Below, piece by piece: positions 56,501 to 63,566 of a DNA stretch of 64,000 bases. This DNA comes from Catalinimonas alkaloidigena (GTDB lineage: Bacteria; Bacteroidota; Bacteroidia; Cytophagales; Flexibacteraceae). Under the pieces are notes generated by a model. It made no database searches. It saw only the letters and a program-made list of their open reading frames with translations, and was not told the DNA's origin. Position 1 is the first letter of the stretch, and every line of letters starts with the position of its first letter. Location: positions 62,001 through 126,000 of the forward strand of contig NZ_FNFO01000003.1 of assembly GCF_900100765.1 (NCBI RefSeq), in the 5' to 3' direction. Both the position numbers and the translations under genes were made by a program.

Positions 56501-59500
56501 TATTCCAACACCGAGTGACCAGGTTCCGGCGACTTGCCGGTGAGGGAGTAGGCCAGTTGGCGTGCCGTTTTGTTGAACGTCTGCACCCGGTACGAATTAT
56601 CGAGGAGCACAAAGGCCTGGATGGTGGTTTCGAAGATGGCCTTCAGGTTGGCTTCCGAACGCGATAGCGCGCGCTCAATGCGACGGCGGTCGGTAATGTC
56701 GCGCGAATTGACCACAATGCCCCCTACATCGGGGTTGTGCAGCAGGTTTTTTACGCTGCCGTCGAAATACCGCCACTCGCCGTTTTTGTGACGCAATCCA
56801 ATCTCGATGTGATGAATTTCTTCCGGATCGTGAACGTGAGTTTCCAGTACGGTCCGCAGTTCTTCCTGGCTGTCCGCATCCATGAAACTGTACAGCCGTT
56901 CGCCCATCATCTCTTCCAGATCGTATCCCAACAGGGAGGTAACCGAGGGGCTTTCGTATAAGATCTCGCCGTCGGCTTTTAGCAACGTCACCAGATCGGT
57001 AGAGTGCTGAATGAGGGACTTGTAGTAAGCTTCGCTCTTCCGTACCGCCTCCTCGGCCTTCCGCTGCTCGGTCACGTCGTTGATCATCGCGATGACCAGG
57101 TCACTTTCGTTTGCCTGAATGCGCTCAAACGACGTGTTGACGTAACGTAAATCTCCCTGCTCTGCCACAAAGGCCATCGGGTAGTTGAGCACGGTGCGCC
57201 CTTTGCGAAGCTGCCGGTAAATTTCGTCGCGCTGCGCCTGATCGCTCCAGAAACTCAACCGGTTGCTGGGTCGACCCAGCAGCTGCTCGCGGGTATAGCC
57301 CGTGAGGCGCAAAAAGCTATCGTTGGCATCGACCAGCAAATCGGTCTGGAAGTCCGAAATCAGGATGGCCGTCGGGTTGGCAGTAAATACTTTCCGGAAA
57401 CGCTCTTCGTATTCGCGAAGCGAACGTTCGGCCAGGCGCTGTTGAGTAACTTCTCGGAGCACGTAAAGCGTCCCGTAGACCTTGCCGCGCTTGTCTTTCA
57501 GGGCCGTAGCCATCGTTTCGGCAATACCTCCCTGCTGGTCTTTCGTAATAAACTCGACTTCGTCCGGCAGCCCCACGGCCGAAGTTTGCGACAACGGACT
57601 TGGGGCCGAATGTTGCAGAAAGCCAAGATCTTTGCCGATGGCTTCTTCTTTAGAATAGCCAAACAGACGTTGCGCAGAAGGACTCCACTCCTGAATGCGG
57701 TTAGCGGGGTCGGTGATGATAACCGCATCGTTAATTTTTTCGAACGTGAGTGCCTGTTTATAGAGGCTTTCGTAATCGCTCTCCCGTTCTACGGCTAGTC
57801 CAATCAAACTACAGGTCACATCGACCAGGGGCAATACATTGGGCTGGCGGCGCTGAGGGCTGGTATAATACAGATCGAGCGTAGCGATCACGCGGCCGCG
57901 GTAATCCAACACCGGCGTAGAGCCACAAGCCCGTAGCGAATGCTTTAGGGCCAGGGTCCGTACCTCTTGCCAAGCTGGGTCTTCTGCGATGTCGTGCGTC
58001 CAGACCGCTTCTTTGCGCACCGTGGCCATACCCCAGCTTTCTTGCGCCGTTGTTGCACAGCGCCCGACCATCGCCTGTTGGTAGTCCGACGGCAGGCTAG
58101 CACCAACGGTACGGCTGACGCACCCTTCGTTTAATAGCGTTACGGCCGGAATAACCCCCTCCTCGGTCTCTTCGATTCGCTGACAGATCTGTTCCAGAAT
58201 CACGTCCAGGGCATTGCCGCGCGCTACCATTTCCAAGACGTCGCGTTGCAGGTTGACCAGCGTCTGAGCATTTCGTTCGGGCGTTACGTCGCGCAACACG
58301 CCCAGGTGCAACCCCGGCAAAAAGTGCGACTGCGCCTTTAGCTCGACATACCGCCGCTGCCCATCGGGCCGGCGAAAATCGAACGTGCGGGTCATGTCAG
58401 CCTTTTGTGACAGTTCCTGCCACAGATGCTCGAATTTTTCCTGAGGGCAGGAAGGAAACAACGAATACAGCGGCTGCCCGATCAGCTCTTCGATGGGGCT
58501 GTCGTACAAGCGCGCCGTGGCCCGGTTGGCGTCTTGCAATACGCCCTGGTCGTCGACGACCACAATCGACTCGTTGGTGTTTTCAAACAAGCTGCGGTAA
58601 CGAACTTCGCTTTTACGCAGGGCCTCTTCGGCCATAATTTTGGCGGTGATGTCCGTCGCCACAACCAGACGGGCTTTCCGACCCTCGAATTGTTGCGGCT
58701 GGCTATTTACATCCACGTAGATGCTGGTCCCGTCTTTCCGAAGCTGTTGCCACACGCGCGAAAGGGTACCGGCGCCGTCGATCGTCTTTAAGCTTTCCTG
58801 TAGCGCTTCCACTTCGCCCGGAGAACAGATATCCACGATGCGCATGCTGAGGAATTCTTCCTCCGTGTAGCCGTAGACTTGTTGTGCGACCCAGTTCACC
58901 GCCAGGAAACGTAATGTTTTGATGTCGTAAATCCACATCGGGAGCGGGCTGTCGGCAAACAGCAACTTGTATTGACGCTCCGAGTTTTCCAGTACTTGCC
59001 GTGCTTTGCGCTGCTCGGTTACGTCGCGGCGCAAACCAAAATGGCCCACAATGTGGCCTTCAGGATTGTAAATGCAGCTGTACTCTCCCTCTACCCAAAT
59101 GCCATGCTCCTGGTTAATCTGCTGGTAAAACTCTGTTTTCAGCGTTCCGCTTTCGTACAGTCGCAACAGGTGCTGCCGCCCCAACTCCGGGTTGAACGCA
59201 AAAATATGGTGGTACCGCAGGGTGATTAACTCTTCCTGCGACCGACCGTACTGCCGCGACATCACCTCGTTTACCTGCGTAAAATGTAACGTATGGAAAG
59301 CCCGCTCTACCAACTGCCGCTTCTCGGTCGTAGTGGCATCGCGCCAGTTGATCGGCTCGTCGAGCTCCATGAAGAATGCAGCGTCGAGCGACTGTGAGAA
59401 GAACAGACGCATCAGGTTCAGCGACTCACGCACCTGTTTTTCGCCTTCGCGCAGGCGAATGTCCACGCTATGCTTGTGCATTACCGTGCGAATCGTCAGA

Positions 59501-59838
59501 TCCAGCTCCCGGTCCTGGCACGGTTTGAGGATGTAGCCGAAAGGATCGGAAAGCTTGGCGCGCTGAAAAGTGCTTTCGTCTGCAAACGCCGTCAGGTAAA
59601 TCACCGGAATCTGTATCTCGCGGTGGATCAGTTCAGCCGTCTCGATGCCATCGAGGTCCCCGTCGATCATAATGTCCATCAGGATGACATCCGGCTGCTT
59701 GTCGCGTACCGATTGCAAAGCCGCATCGCTGTTGGAAACGGTTCCGGTAACCACATACCCCATGTTGCGAAGTCTCATCTCAAGGTCTTTTGAGATAATC
59801 ATTTCATCTTCAACAATGAGCACTTTAATCGACGGCAT
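53587..59838 (-). CDS. Giant hybrid sensor histidine kinase: receiver, 11 PAS, 2 GAF, HisKA, HATPase
   Basis: A 2083-residue cytosolic signalling protein. Residues 1-125 are a response-regulator receiver (D55 phosphoacceptor in LMDIMIDG, T83, K105). About eleven PAS domains follow, ending in ITDRR/VTEQRK-like PAC motifs, at roughly 140-525 (three), 700-1425 (six) and 1600-1835 (two). GAF domains lie at about 530-690 and 1430-1590. Then come HisKA with H1858 (ASHDLRAPL) and a HATPase domain (N-box NLVSNAVKY, G-boxes VVEDNGKGID and YGSGLGLYITK). No TM helix is seen. The receiver at the front means it is probably phosphorylated by another kinase. No other two-component gene is adjacent. The start ATG (59838) gives the receiver exactly. 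Confidence 0.94.
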   Translation of the reverse strand: MPSIKVLIVEDEMIISKDLEMRLRNMGYVVTGTVSNSDAALQSVRDKQPDVILMDIMIDGDLDGIETAELIHREIQIPVIYLTAFADESTFQRAKLSDPFGYILKPCQDRELDLTIRTVMHKHSVDIRLREGEKQVRESLNLMRLFFSQSLDAAFFMELDEPINWRDATTTEKRQLVERAFHTLHFTQVNEVMSRQYGRSQEELITLRYHHIFAFNPELGRQHLLRLYESGTLKTEFYQQINQEHGIWVEGEYSCIYNPEGHIVGHFGLRRDVTEQRKARQVLENSERQYKLLFADSPLPMWIYDIKTLRFLAVNWVAQQVYGYTEEEFLSMRIVDICSPGEVEALQESLKTIDGAGTLSRVWQQLRKDGTSIYVDVNSQPQQFEGRKARLVVATDITAKIMAEEALRKSEVRYRSLFENTNESIVVVDDQGVLQDANRATARLYDSPIEELIGQPLYSLFPSCPQEKFEHLWQELSQKADMTRTFDFRRPDGQRRYVELKAQSHFLPGLHLGVLRDVTPERNAQTLVNLQRDVLEMVARGNALDVILEQICQRIEETEEGVIPAVTLLNEGCVSRTVGASLPSDYQQAMVGRCATTAQESWGMATVRKEAVWTHDIAEDPAWQEVRTLALKHSLRACGSTPVLDYRGRVIATLDLYYTSPQRRQPNVLPLVDVTCSLIGLAVERESDYESLYKQALTFEKINDAVIITDPANRIQEWSPSAQRLFGYSKEEAIGKDLGFLQHSAPSPLSQTSAVGLPDEVEFITKDQQGGIAETMATALKDKRGKVYGTLYVLREVTQQRLAERSLREYEERFRKVFTANPTAILISDFQTDLLVDANDSFLRLTGYTREQLLGRPSNRLSFWSDQAQRDEIYRQLRKGRTVLNYPMAFVAEQGDLRYVNTSFERIQANESDLVIAMINDVTEQRKAEEAVRKSEAYYKSLIQHSTDLVTLLKADGEILYESPSVTSLLGYDLEEMMGERLYSFMDADSQEELRTVLETHVHDPEEIHHIEIGLRHKNGEWRYFDGSVKNLLHNPDVGGIVVNSRDITDRRRIERALSRSEANLKAIFETTIQAFVLLDNSYRVQTFNKTARQLAYSLTGKSPEPGHSVLEYLMPEWTDGFKKRFQEAARGRYISLEKSVSTPFGSQLWLEVSFLPVYNQHKEITSICFTALDIQDRKNTELALAESEARFRSLVQNSSDITTVLNEEGYVSYTSESTYRYLGYDAMELNEQCWRDLVHPEDRATLDKLFGQILAKEETSTLEYRFCRADDTYVYVESVFSNLLDVDEVQGIVVNTREVTERYLQQENLRLLQRAIDTSNNGIVIAEARPPAHQVIYSNRVFRGTAQEPLLQVLNRQLNQGNDDSERNEAFALLSRAIQQQEECSVLFHQTNGEQERWQEFNLSPVYNHKKQLTHFIGILNDITDRKMAEEILRNIVRGVSGAIGEQFFISLVENLAAYLQVNNAVIAKIEDVTKGAPDVTTLAVFRDGQTLPNYQFALNDSICRTILEEGFVYMSDGELENRPDVADTIRTFMGIQLLDSRRRAVGVLYVEDSKPLFNSQIAESILKIFSIRAAAELERISTMQALTESQANLSALIENTTDSIWAINHHYELIALNTIASKFFMPEVYGVKAALGDNIQEASSQKSTLFWQEHYQRALAGERFYIEFDHVLADERVMNFEVSFNPIFGSNEAVAGVSVFAKDISKRKQAELELRHNEANLSALIENTSDIIYSLDSSFNIMTLNTPFQELCQVGFGVELEKGKNLGEYIPPLYFNSWKKIFTRTLAGETMQKEFHYELPTRSIDLEISFNPIFSKEGEISGLTVFGHDITQRKIWEDELKRTNFELDSFVYRASHDLRAPLRSILGLLNISKIEDNAEERLKFLNLIEKSVNKLDTFIIDLTNFSRNTRLEVKAERIDFEHLLNDTVENLRYMDHADKIQCTVEVNREYDFYSDPRRLAIVMQNLVSNAVKYQKVTAPDSFVKVMVNQKQEYAQIVVEDNGKGIDQKHLDRIFEMFFRASEESYGSGLGLYITKQVIEKLKGQIVVTSTPGVGTAFKIKLPNLTPQTTPTSEPAVREVLR

Positions 59839-60222
59839 ATTGTTTTGCTCGGTCAGGTGTGATTTGCAAATTCTTTCACAGGGGAAGACCAGAGGAGTCC
59901 ATGGAAGTGGTCCTGCGGGTTAGATGATCCAATACTGCTAGGGTCGATGTCCCTCCCTAAAAGTGAAAATCAAGCTTTAAAGCGAGTCGTTGTATTACCT
60001 TGCAGTTTACACATTTTCTCAAAATAGGTAAAACATTCAGAAAATGAACTTATTACGACGGGAATGTAAGAGTTGCGCCCTTCGTGCCATGAAGTTGCTC
60101 CACAAACACGTCGCAACGAAAGCAAAAGTTAGCAAAAAGTAACATCCTGTTCTACAAATAGCGGAATTTAGCCTTCAAAATTACAATCTACTTATAGAAA
60201 GTAAAAAGTGTTACGCTGCTTC
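59839..60222. other. Intergenic region between the giant kinase and the NR kinase gene
   Basis: 384 bp without a supportable gene. It is A/T-rich and should hold the minus-strand promoter of the giant kinase. One TAATTTTG box on the minus strand (60176-60183) matches TAnnTTTG, but no -33 TTG is placed correctly and it is over 330 bp from the start. No terminator for the upstream operon is evident. Confidence 0.55.
60176..60183 (-). promoter_or_regulatory. Candidate -7 box (TAATTTTG, minus strand)
   Basis: Matches TAnnTTTG on the minus strand, but is far (about 340 bp) from the kinase start and lacks a paired -33 element. Confidence 0.2.
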
Positions 60223-60732
60223 TTAAAGTAAAGCGTCGATCAGACGAATGGCGTGCTCATAACGCTCGTGCGCAGTGCCCGAAATCACTTGGTAGGGCCG
60301 TTTTTGGCCCTCAAGCTCACGTTGGTACCACTCAAAAAAATAATTGCGCAGGTGGGGATGCTCTCGTTGTGGATCGGCTTCCCAGGGCAGATCGACGTGC
60401 ATCAAAAGCTGTAAATCATACATGTGTGCTGTATCATACTCGGCAACCCACCGGGGCGATGTACGATATGCATGCTCCATCCATATTTTTATGACCAGCA
60501 GATTGGTATCGCACACCAGCACGCGATTGGCGAGCGGCGCCAGGGCAGCTTCTAACGCCATCTGTCCACGCCCTATGCGTGCGACATCCTGCTGCGTGTA
60601 AGGTCGCCCAGTGCGTGCCAGGTACTCGCGGGCGTACTCGGGCACCCAGACGGTCTGGTAATGTGCCGCCAACTGAGCGGCCAACGTGCTTTTTCCGGTA
60701 GATTCCGGTCCGACGAGCGCTACCCGAATCAT
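60223..60732 (-). CDS. Nicotinamide riboside kinase-like ATPase (NadR C-terminal domain type)
   Basis: A 169-residue P-loop protein. VALVGPESTGKST is the Walker A motif (K14) of NadR-type kinases, EYAREYLARTGRPYTQQD is the lid/substrate segment, and VLVCDTNLLVIKIW the Walker B-like strand. It corresponds to the C-terminal NR-kinase domain of NadR, without the HTH and NMN-adenylyltransferase domains. It would trap imported nicotinamide riboside as NMN. I chose the ATG at 60732; the upstream extension (to 60918) overlaps pnuC in another frame. It overlaps pnuC by 4 bp, as befits a coupled transport-kinase pair. Confidence 0.88.
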   Translation of the reverse strand: MIRVALVGPESTGKSTLAAQLAAHYQTVWVPEYAREYLARTGRPYTQQDVARIGRGQMALEAALAPLANRVLVCDTNLLVIKIWMEHAYRTSPRWVAEYDTAHMYDLQLLMHVDLPWEADPQREHPHLRNYFFEWYQRELEGQKRPYQVISGTAHERYEHAIRLIDALL

Positions 60733-61319
60733 GCGTTCACGGTTCGGTGGACCAACGCCTTGCGCCAGGAACGATACCCGAACCAGGCCAGGCCGATGAG
60801 TAGGGCGTATAAAACGAGCGTTGGGTAGAGTCCTTTGTAATAATAAACGCCGACGTAGACCACATCGACACCCAGCCATACCAGCCAGTTTTCCAGGTAC
60901 TTGCGCGCCAACATCCATTGGGCAATCAGACTGACGGCCGTGGTGCCCGCATCGAAATACGGCAGATCGGCATCAGTGAAGCGCCTCAGCAGATAGCCCG
61001 CCAGACCTGTTGTTACTACCGCAATTCCGACAAGCCACGGCCAGAATCGCGACGGCATCCATGAAGGCAGCAGCGGCGTTTGAGCTTTCCCGCCAAACCG
61101 CCACGCGTACCAACCGTACCCGCTGAGCGTCATAAAAAACACTTGCAGTACCATATCCGCATAAAGCCGCACGTCAAAGAAAACGACGGCATACAACCCG
61201 GACGCCACAATGGCCAGCGGCCACGACCACAGACTTTGCCGGGTGCCCAGCCAGATGCCCATAATGCTTATCACGGCTGCCACGATCTCAAGCCCTGACA
61301 TGCCCAACCAATTTTCCAT
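60729..61319 (-). CDS. pnuC: Nicotinamide riboside transporter PnuC
   Basis: A 196-residue membrane protein with about six TM helices and family features: N-terminal LEIVAAVISIMGIWLGTRQSLWSWPLAI, YADMVLQVFFMTLSGYGWYAWR and NWLVWLGVDVVYVGVYYYKGLYPT. It is a facilitator for nicotinamide riboside, made unidirectional by phosphorylation inside the cell. The ATG at 61319 overlaps the stop of the regulator gene by 1 bp, and its own stop overlaps the kinase ATG by 4 bp. So the three genes form a tightly coupled operon. Confidence 0.9.
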   Translation of the reverse strand: MENWLGMSGLEIVAAVISIMGIWLGTRQSLWSWPLAIVASGLYAVVFFDVRLYADMVLQVFFMTLSGYGWYAWRFGGKAQTPLLPSWMPSRFWPWLVGIAVVTTGLAGYLLRRFTDADLPYFDAGTTAVSLIAQWMLARKYLENWLVWLGVDVVYVGVYYYKGLYPTLVLYALLIGLAWFGYRSWRKALVHRTVNA

Positions 61320-62101
61320 CAAAGTAGCGTTACGTTTCCTGCTGCGTACGCTTTTTGCTGCGCCGCCGATAACGCCGGCTCGGCAATCAACGTATCGAGC
61401 GAATCATACGGACAAACGATGTAATGCGACGCGGTATCCAGTTTTTCGTGTGTAGCCAACAGTAACGTCCGTGCGCTGCACGCAACCATTTTTCGCTTCA
61501 GTTGCGCCTCCTCTCGGTCGGGCACGCTGACCCCTACGTCGGGATGGACGCTGCAGGCTCCTAACAAGCAAATGGTTGCCCGAACGTCGTCCAGCATGCG
61601 GATTGCTTCCGACCCCACCATCACCTGTGCCTGCTTAAACACCCGCCCTCCCAAGATTACCAGCTCAATCCGGGGTCGGGTCATCAACTCCTGCGCAATG
61701 GGGACACTGTTGGTGAAGATAGTTGCCTGAAAGTCAGCGGGTAGCGCTTTGGCAACGGCCAAGTTGGTAGTACCACCATCCAGCAGGATCAGCGTATCGG
61801 ATTCCAAGAAAGGCAGTGCTTTTTGAGCCAGGCGACTTTTTTCGGGTTGTGCAAATTGCAAACGCTCCGCATAGAGCAGTGGCGACGTAGGCAGCGGAAT
61901 GGCCCCGCCGTGTACTTTCCGCAACAGTCCCTGTTCGGCCAGTTCGTGCAGATCACGCCGAATGGTATCGTCCGATACCTGTAAGGCCTCACTCAGCGCC
62001 GTGGAAGTCACGCGTTTTGTTGCACGTAACTGCAATAAAATGTACTGGAGACGTTCTTCGCGTAACAATGCGTTTTTGTGCGTTTTTATTCCGAAACACA
62101 T
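61319..62101 (-). CDS. DeoR/GlpR-family transcriptional regulator
   Basis: A 260-residue regulator. The HTH (about 15-75) has the DeoR wording LREERLQYILLQLRATKRVTSTALSEALQVSDDTIRRDLHELAEQGLLRKVHGGA. The effector domain (about 85-250) is the phosphosugar-binding DeoRC fold with ILLDGGTTNLAVAKALP and ELVILGGRVFKQAQVMVG. A phosphorylated sugar or nucleotide is the expected ligand. It overlaps pnuC by 1 bp and so probably controls its own operon. DeoR-type control of NR salvage is not the usual NrtR or NadR scheme. Palindromes lie in the divergent promoter (62101-62143). Confidence 0.88.
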   Translation of the reverse strand: MCFGIKTHKNALLREERLQYILLQLRATKRVTSTALSEALQVSDDTIRRDLHELAEQGLLRKVHGGAIPLPTSPLLYAERLQFAQPEKSRLAQKALPFLESDTLILLDGGTTNLAVAKALPADFQATIFTNSVPIAQELMTRPRIELVILGGRVFKQAQVMVGSEAIRMLDDVRATICLLGACSVHPDVGVSVPDREEAQLKRKMVACSARTLLLATHEKLDTASHYIVCPYDSLDTLIAEPALSAAQQKAYAAGNVTLL

Positions 62102-62143
62102 TGCAAGTATGCAAAATTGTGCAGACTTTTACCTCGTAACGAG
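62101..62143. promoter_or_regulatory. Candidate operator palindromes in the divergent deoR/nucleotidase region
   Basis: Two inverted repeats occupy the 50-bp gap: TTGCA-N4-TGCAA (62101-62114), overlapping the regulator's start codon, and CTCGT-A-ACGAG (62133-62143), just before the nucleotidase. A similar TTGCA-N6-TGCAA lies at 62020-62035 within the regulator gene. Such sites could let the regulator control both directions. Statistical weight is modest because each arm is only 5 bp. Confidence 0.4.
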
Positions 62144-62151
62144 ATGAAATT

Positions 62152-62676
62152 ATGAAAAGAATTGCCATCGACATGGACGAAGTGATCGCGGATTCGCACG
62201 GGTCCCTGTTGCGTATCTACGAGTCTGAGTTCGGCAAGCGCATCCTTCCCGAAGAAGTGCAGGGACGCTCGTGGGAAGAGTTAGTAGGAGAAGATCATGC
62301 CGCGCACATTCGTCGTTACCCCAGTCGTGAAGGTTTTTTCAGGGCGCTTGAGCCCATCGCCGACAGCCAGCAGGTCCTGAAGGCGCTGATGGAACACTAC
62401 GAAGTTTTCATCGTCTCGGCGGCTACAGAATTTCCGCTCTCCCCGAACGAAAAACTGGCGTGGCTGGCTGAGTACTTTCCTTTTATCAGTTGGCGCAATG
62501 TCGTACTCTGTGGTGACAAGAGCATTATTGCCGCGGATTACCTGATCGACGATCACCTCAAAAATCTCCGGACATTCACAGGCACCCCTCTCTTGTTCTC
62601 GGCTCCTCATAATTTACGGGTGACCGGCTACGAGCGCCTCCACAGCTGGCAAGACGTCGCAGCACGTTTTCTTTAA
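62152..62676 (+). CDS. 5'(3')-deoxyribonucleotidase-like HAD phosphatase
   Basis: A 174-residue HAD enzyme of the NT5C family. The catalytic motif IDMDEVIADSHG contains D7 and D9, SAATEFPLSPNEK is the second motif region and DYLIDDHLKNL the last. The family dephosphorylates nucleoside 5'-monophosphates, preferring deoxy forms. It is transcribed away from the DeoR-pnuC-NR kinase operon from a shared 50-bp promoter region. It may therefore act on nucleotides in the same salvage network (for example NMN to NR), which is an inference from position only. Confidence 0.85.
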   Translation: MKRIAIDMDEVIADSHGSLLRIYESEFGKRILPEEVQGRSWEELVGEDHAAHIRRYPSREGFFRALEPIADSQQVLKALMEHYEVFIVSAATEFPLSPNEKLAWLAEYFPFISWRNVVLCGDKSIIAADYLIDDHLKNLRTFTGTPLLFSAPHNLRVTGYERLHSWQDVAARFL

Positions 62677-63155
62677 GCTTTCTACAACAGAGCGGACTGC
62701 GCATCCGGCAAGAAAACGTAGCTTGAGTTTACCGGTGCCACACCGATAACTTTTCACACCCTGCCTTCAGAAGGTCATTAGAGAAGGCCGCTTCTGCGAC
62801 GCTGATTCGCCTTGTGGAACGACATGTTGCTTCTTCTCTGCCCCCTGAAGCGCAAAAAAGCCTCTATTCTTCCGTATGCCTCACGTCAGGTATTCTACAC
62901 CGTGCGCTGGTACAGATTCGCTGCCCTTTCCTCGGTATTGGACAATCCCGCGCGAACCCTTGCCTGATACAGGCCAGATTCATGCTTAATTGACTTTTCG
63001 GCTAGTGCCAAACAGGAAGGTTTCAGGAAAAGAGGCCCAATCATAGTACACTTCTTACATAAGTATTTAAAGCGCTGCCTTCCGCGTTTCTATGGCCTGA
63101 TTCTACTCTACCTTGCATAAGCAGTGCAAAACACCTGCCCCAAAGAGATCTGGTT
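62677..63155. other. 479-bp region without a supportable gene
   Basis: No reading frame here resembles a gene. The longest candidate, 62824-62967 (47 residues, Arg-rich), has no clear start signal. Short inverted repeats occur (CCTTC-A-GAAGG at 62764-62774; TTGCA-N7-TGCAA at 63113-63129), none with a terminator tract. The 3' part should contain the promoter of the following gene, but no TAnnTTTG box is evident. A small RNA cannot be excluded. Confidence 0.5.
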
Positions 63156-63557
63156 ATGAATCAAACTATTACACAGGAGAAATTACGCAAGCTGCTTTCA
63201 CCGGATAATGCTTACCTCTCACTGCTGGCCTGGGAAACCGAGCAGTATTATGAACTAACCAACAAAGCCCTTTACAACGAATTTGTGCCCTTTTCCGGCG
63301 AGTACCCGGAAACCGTACGTCCTGCACCTTTCTGGGCGAAAAAAGCGGGCATGGACTGCATGATCCAGGAATCGTACGTTGCCGAAGAACAGCGCTCGCT
63401 GAAAGTGGCGGCTGCCAAGTGTAAACTGATTCTGATGTTGCGCACTGAGAAGCGCATCTCCGACGACATGCGCAACACCCTGATCAAGATTGTCGAATCC
63501 AACGACAATGCAGGCATGCGCGCCGTAGTCGAAATCATCGAAGCTTTGCGACTTTAA
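63156..63557 (+). CDS. Hypothetical 133-residue protein
   Basis: Not recognised. It is a soluble, mostly helical 133-residue protein with a Tyr/Glu-rich middle (LLAWETEQYYELTNKALYNEF) and a Lys/Met-rich second half (KVAAAKCKLILMLRTEKRISDDMRNTLIKIVESNDNAGMRAVVEIIEAL). Clean ATG, typical codon use. It is convergent with the malic enzyme gene (9 bp between stops) and preceded by a long gap. I see no domain, TM helix or signal peptide. Confidence 0.6.
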   Translation: MNQTITQEKLRKLLSPDNAYLSLLAWETEQYYELTNKALYNEFVPFSGEYPETVRPAPFWAKKAGMDCMIQESYVAEEQRSLKVAAAKCKLILMLRTEKRISDDMRNTLIKIVESNDNAGMRAVVEIIEALRL

Positions 63558-63566
63558 GCGTAATCT

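Noticed and set aside
62824-62967. 47-residue open frame in the gene-free gap
   Set aside because: Arg-rich, without domain, start signal or neighbours; too short to distinguish from chance.
63113-63129. TTGCA-N7-TGCAA inverted repeat before the 133-residue gene
   Set aside because: Spacing differs from the two near the regulator and 5-bp arms recur by chance; not listed as an operator.
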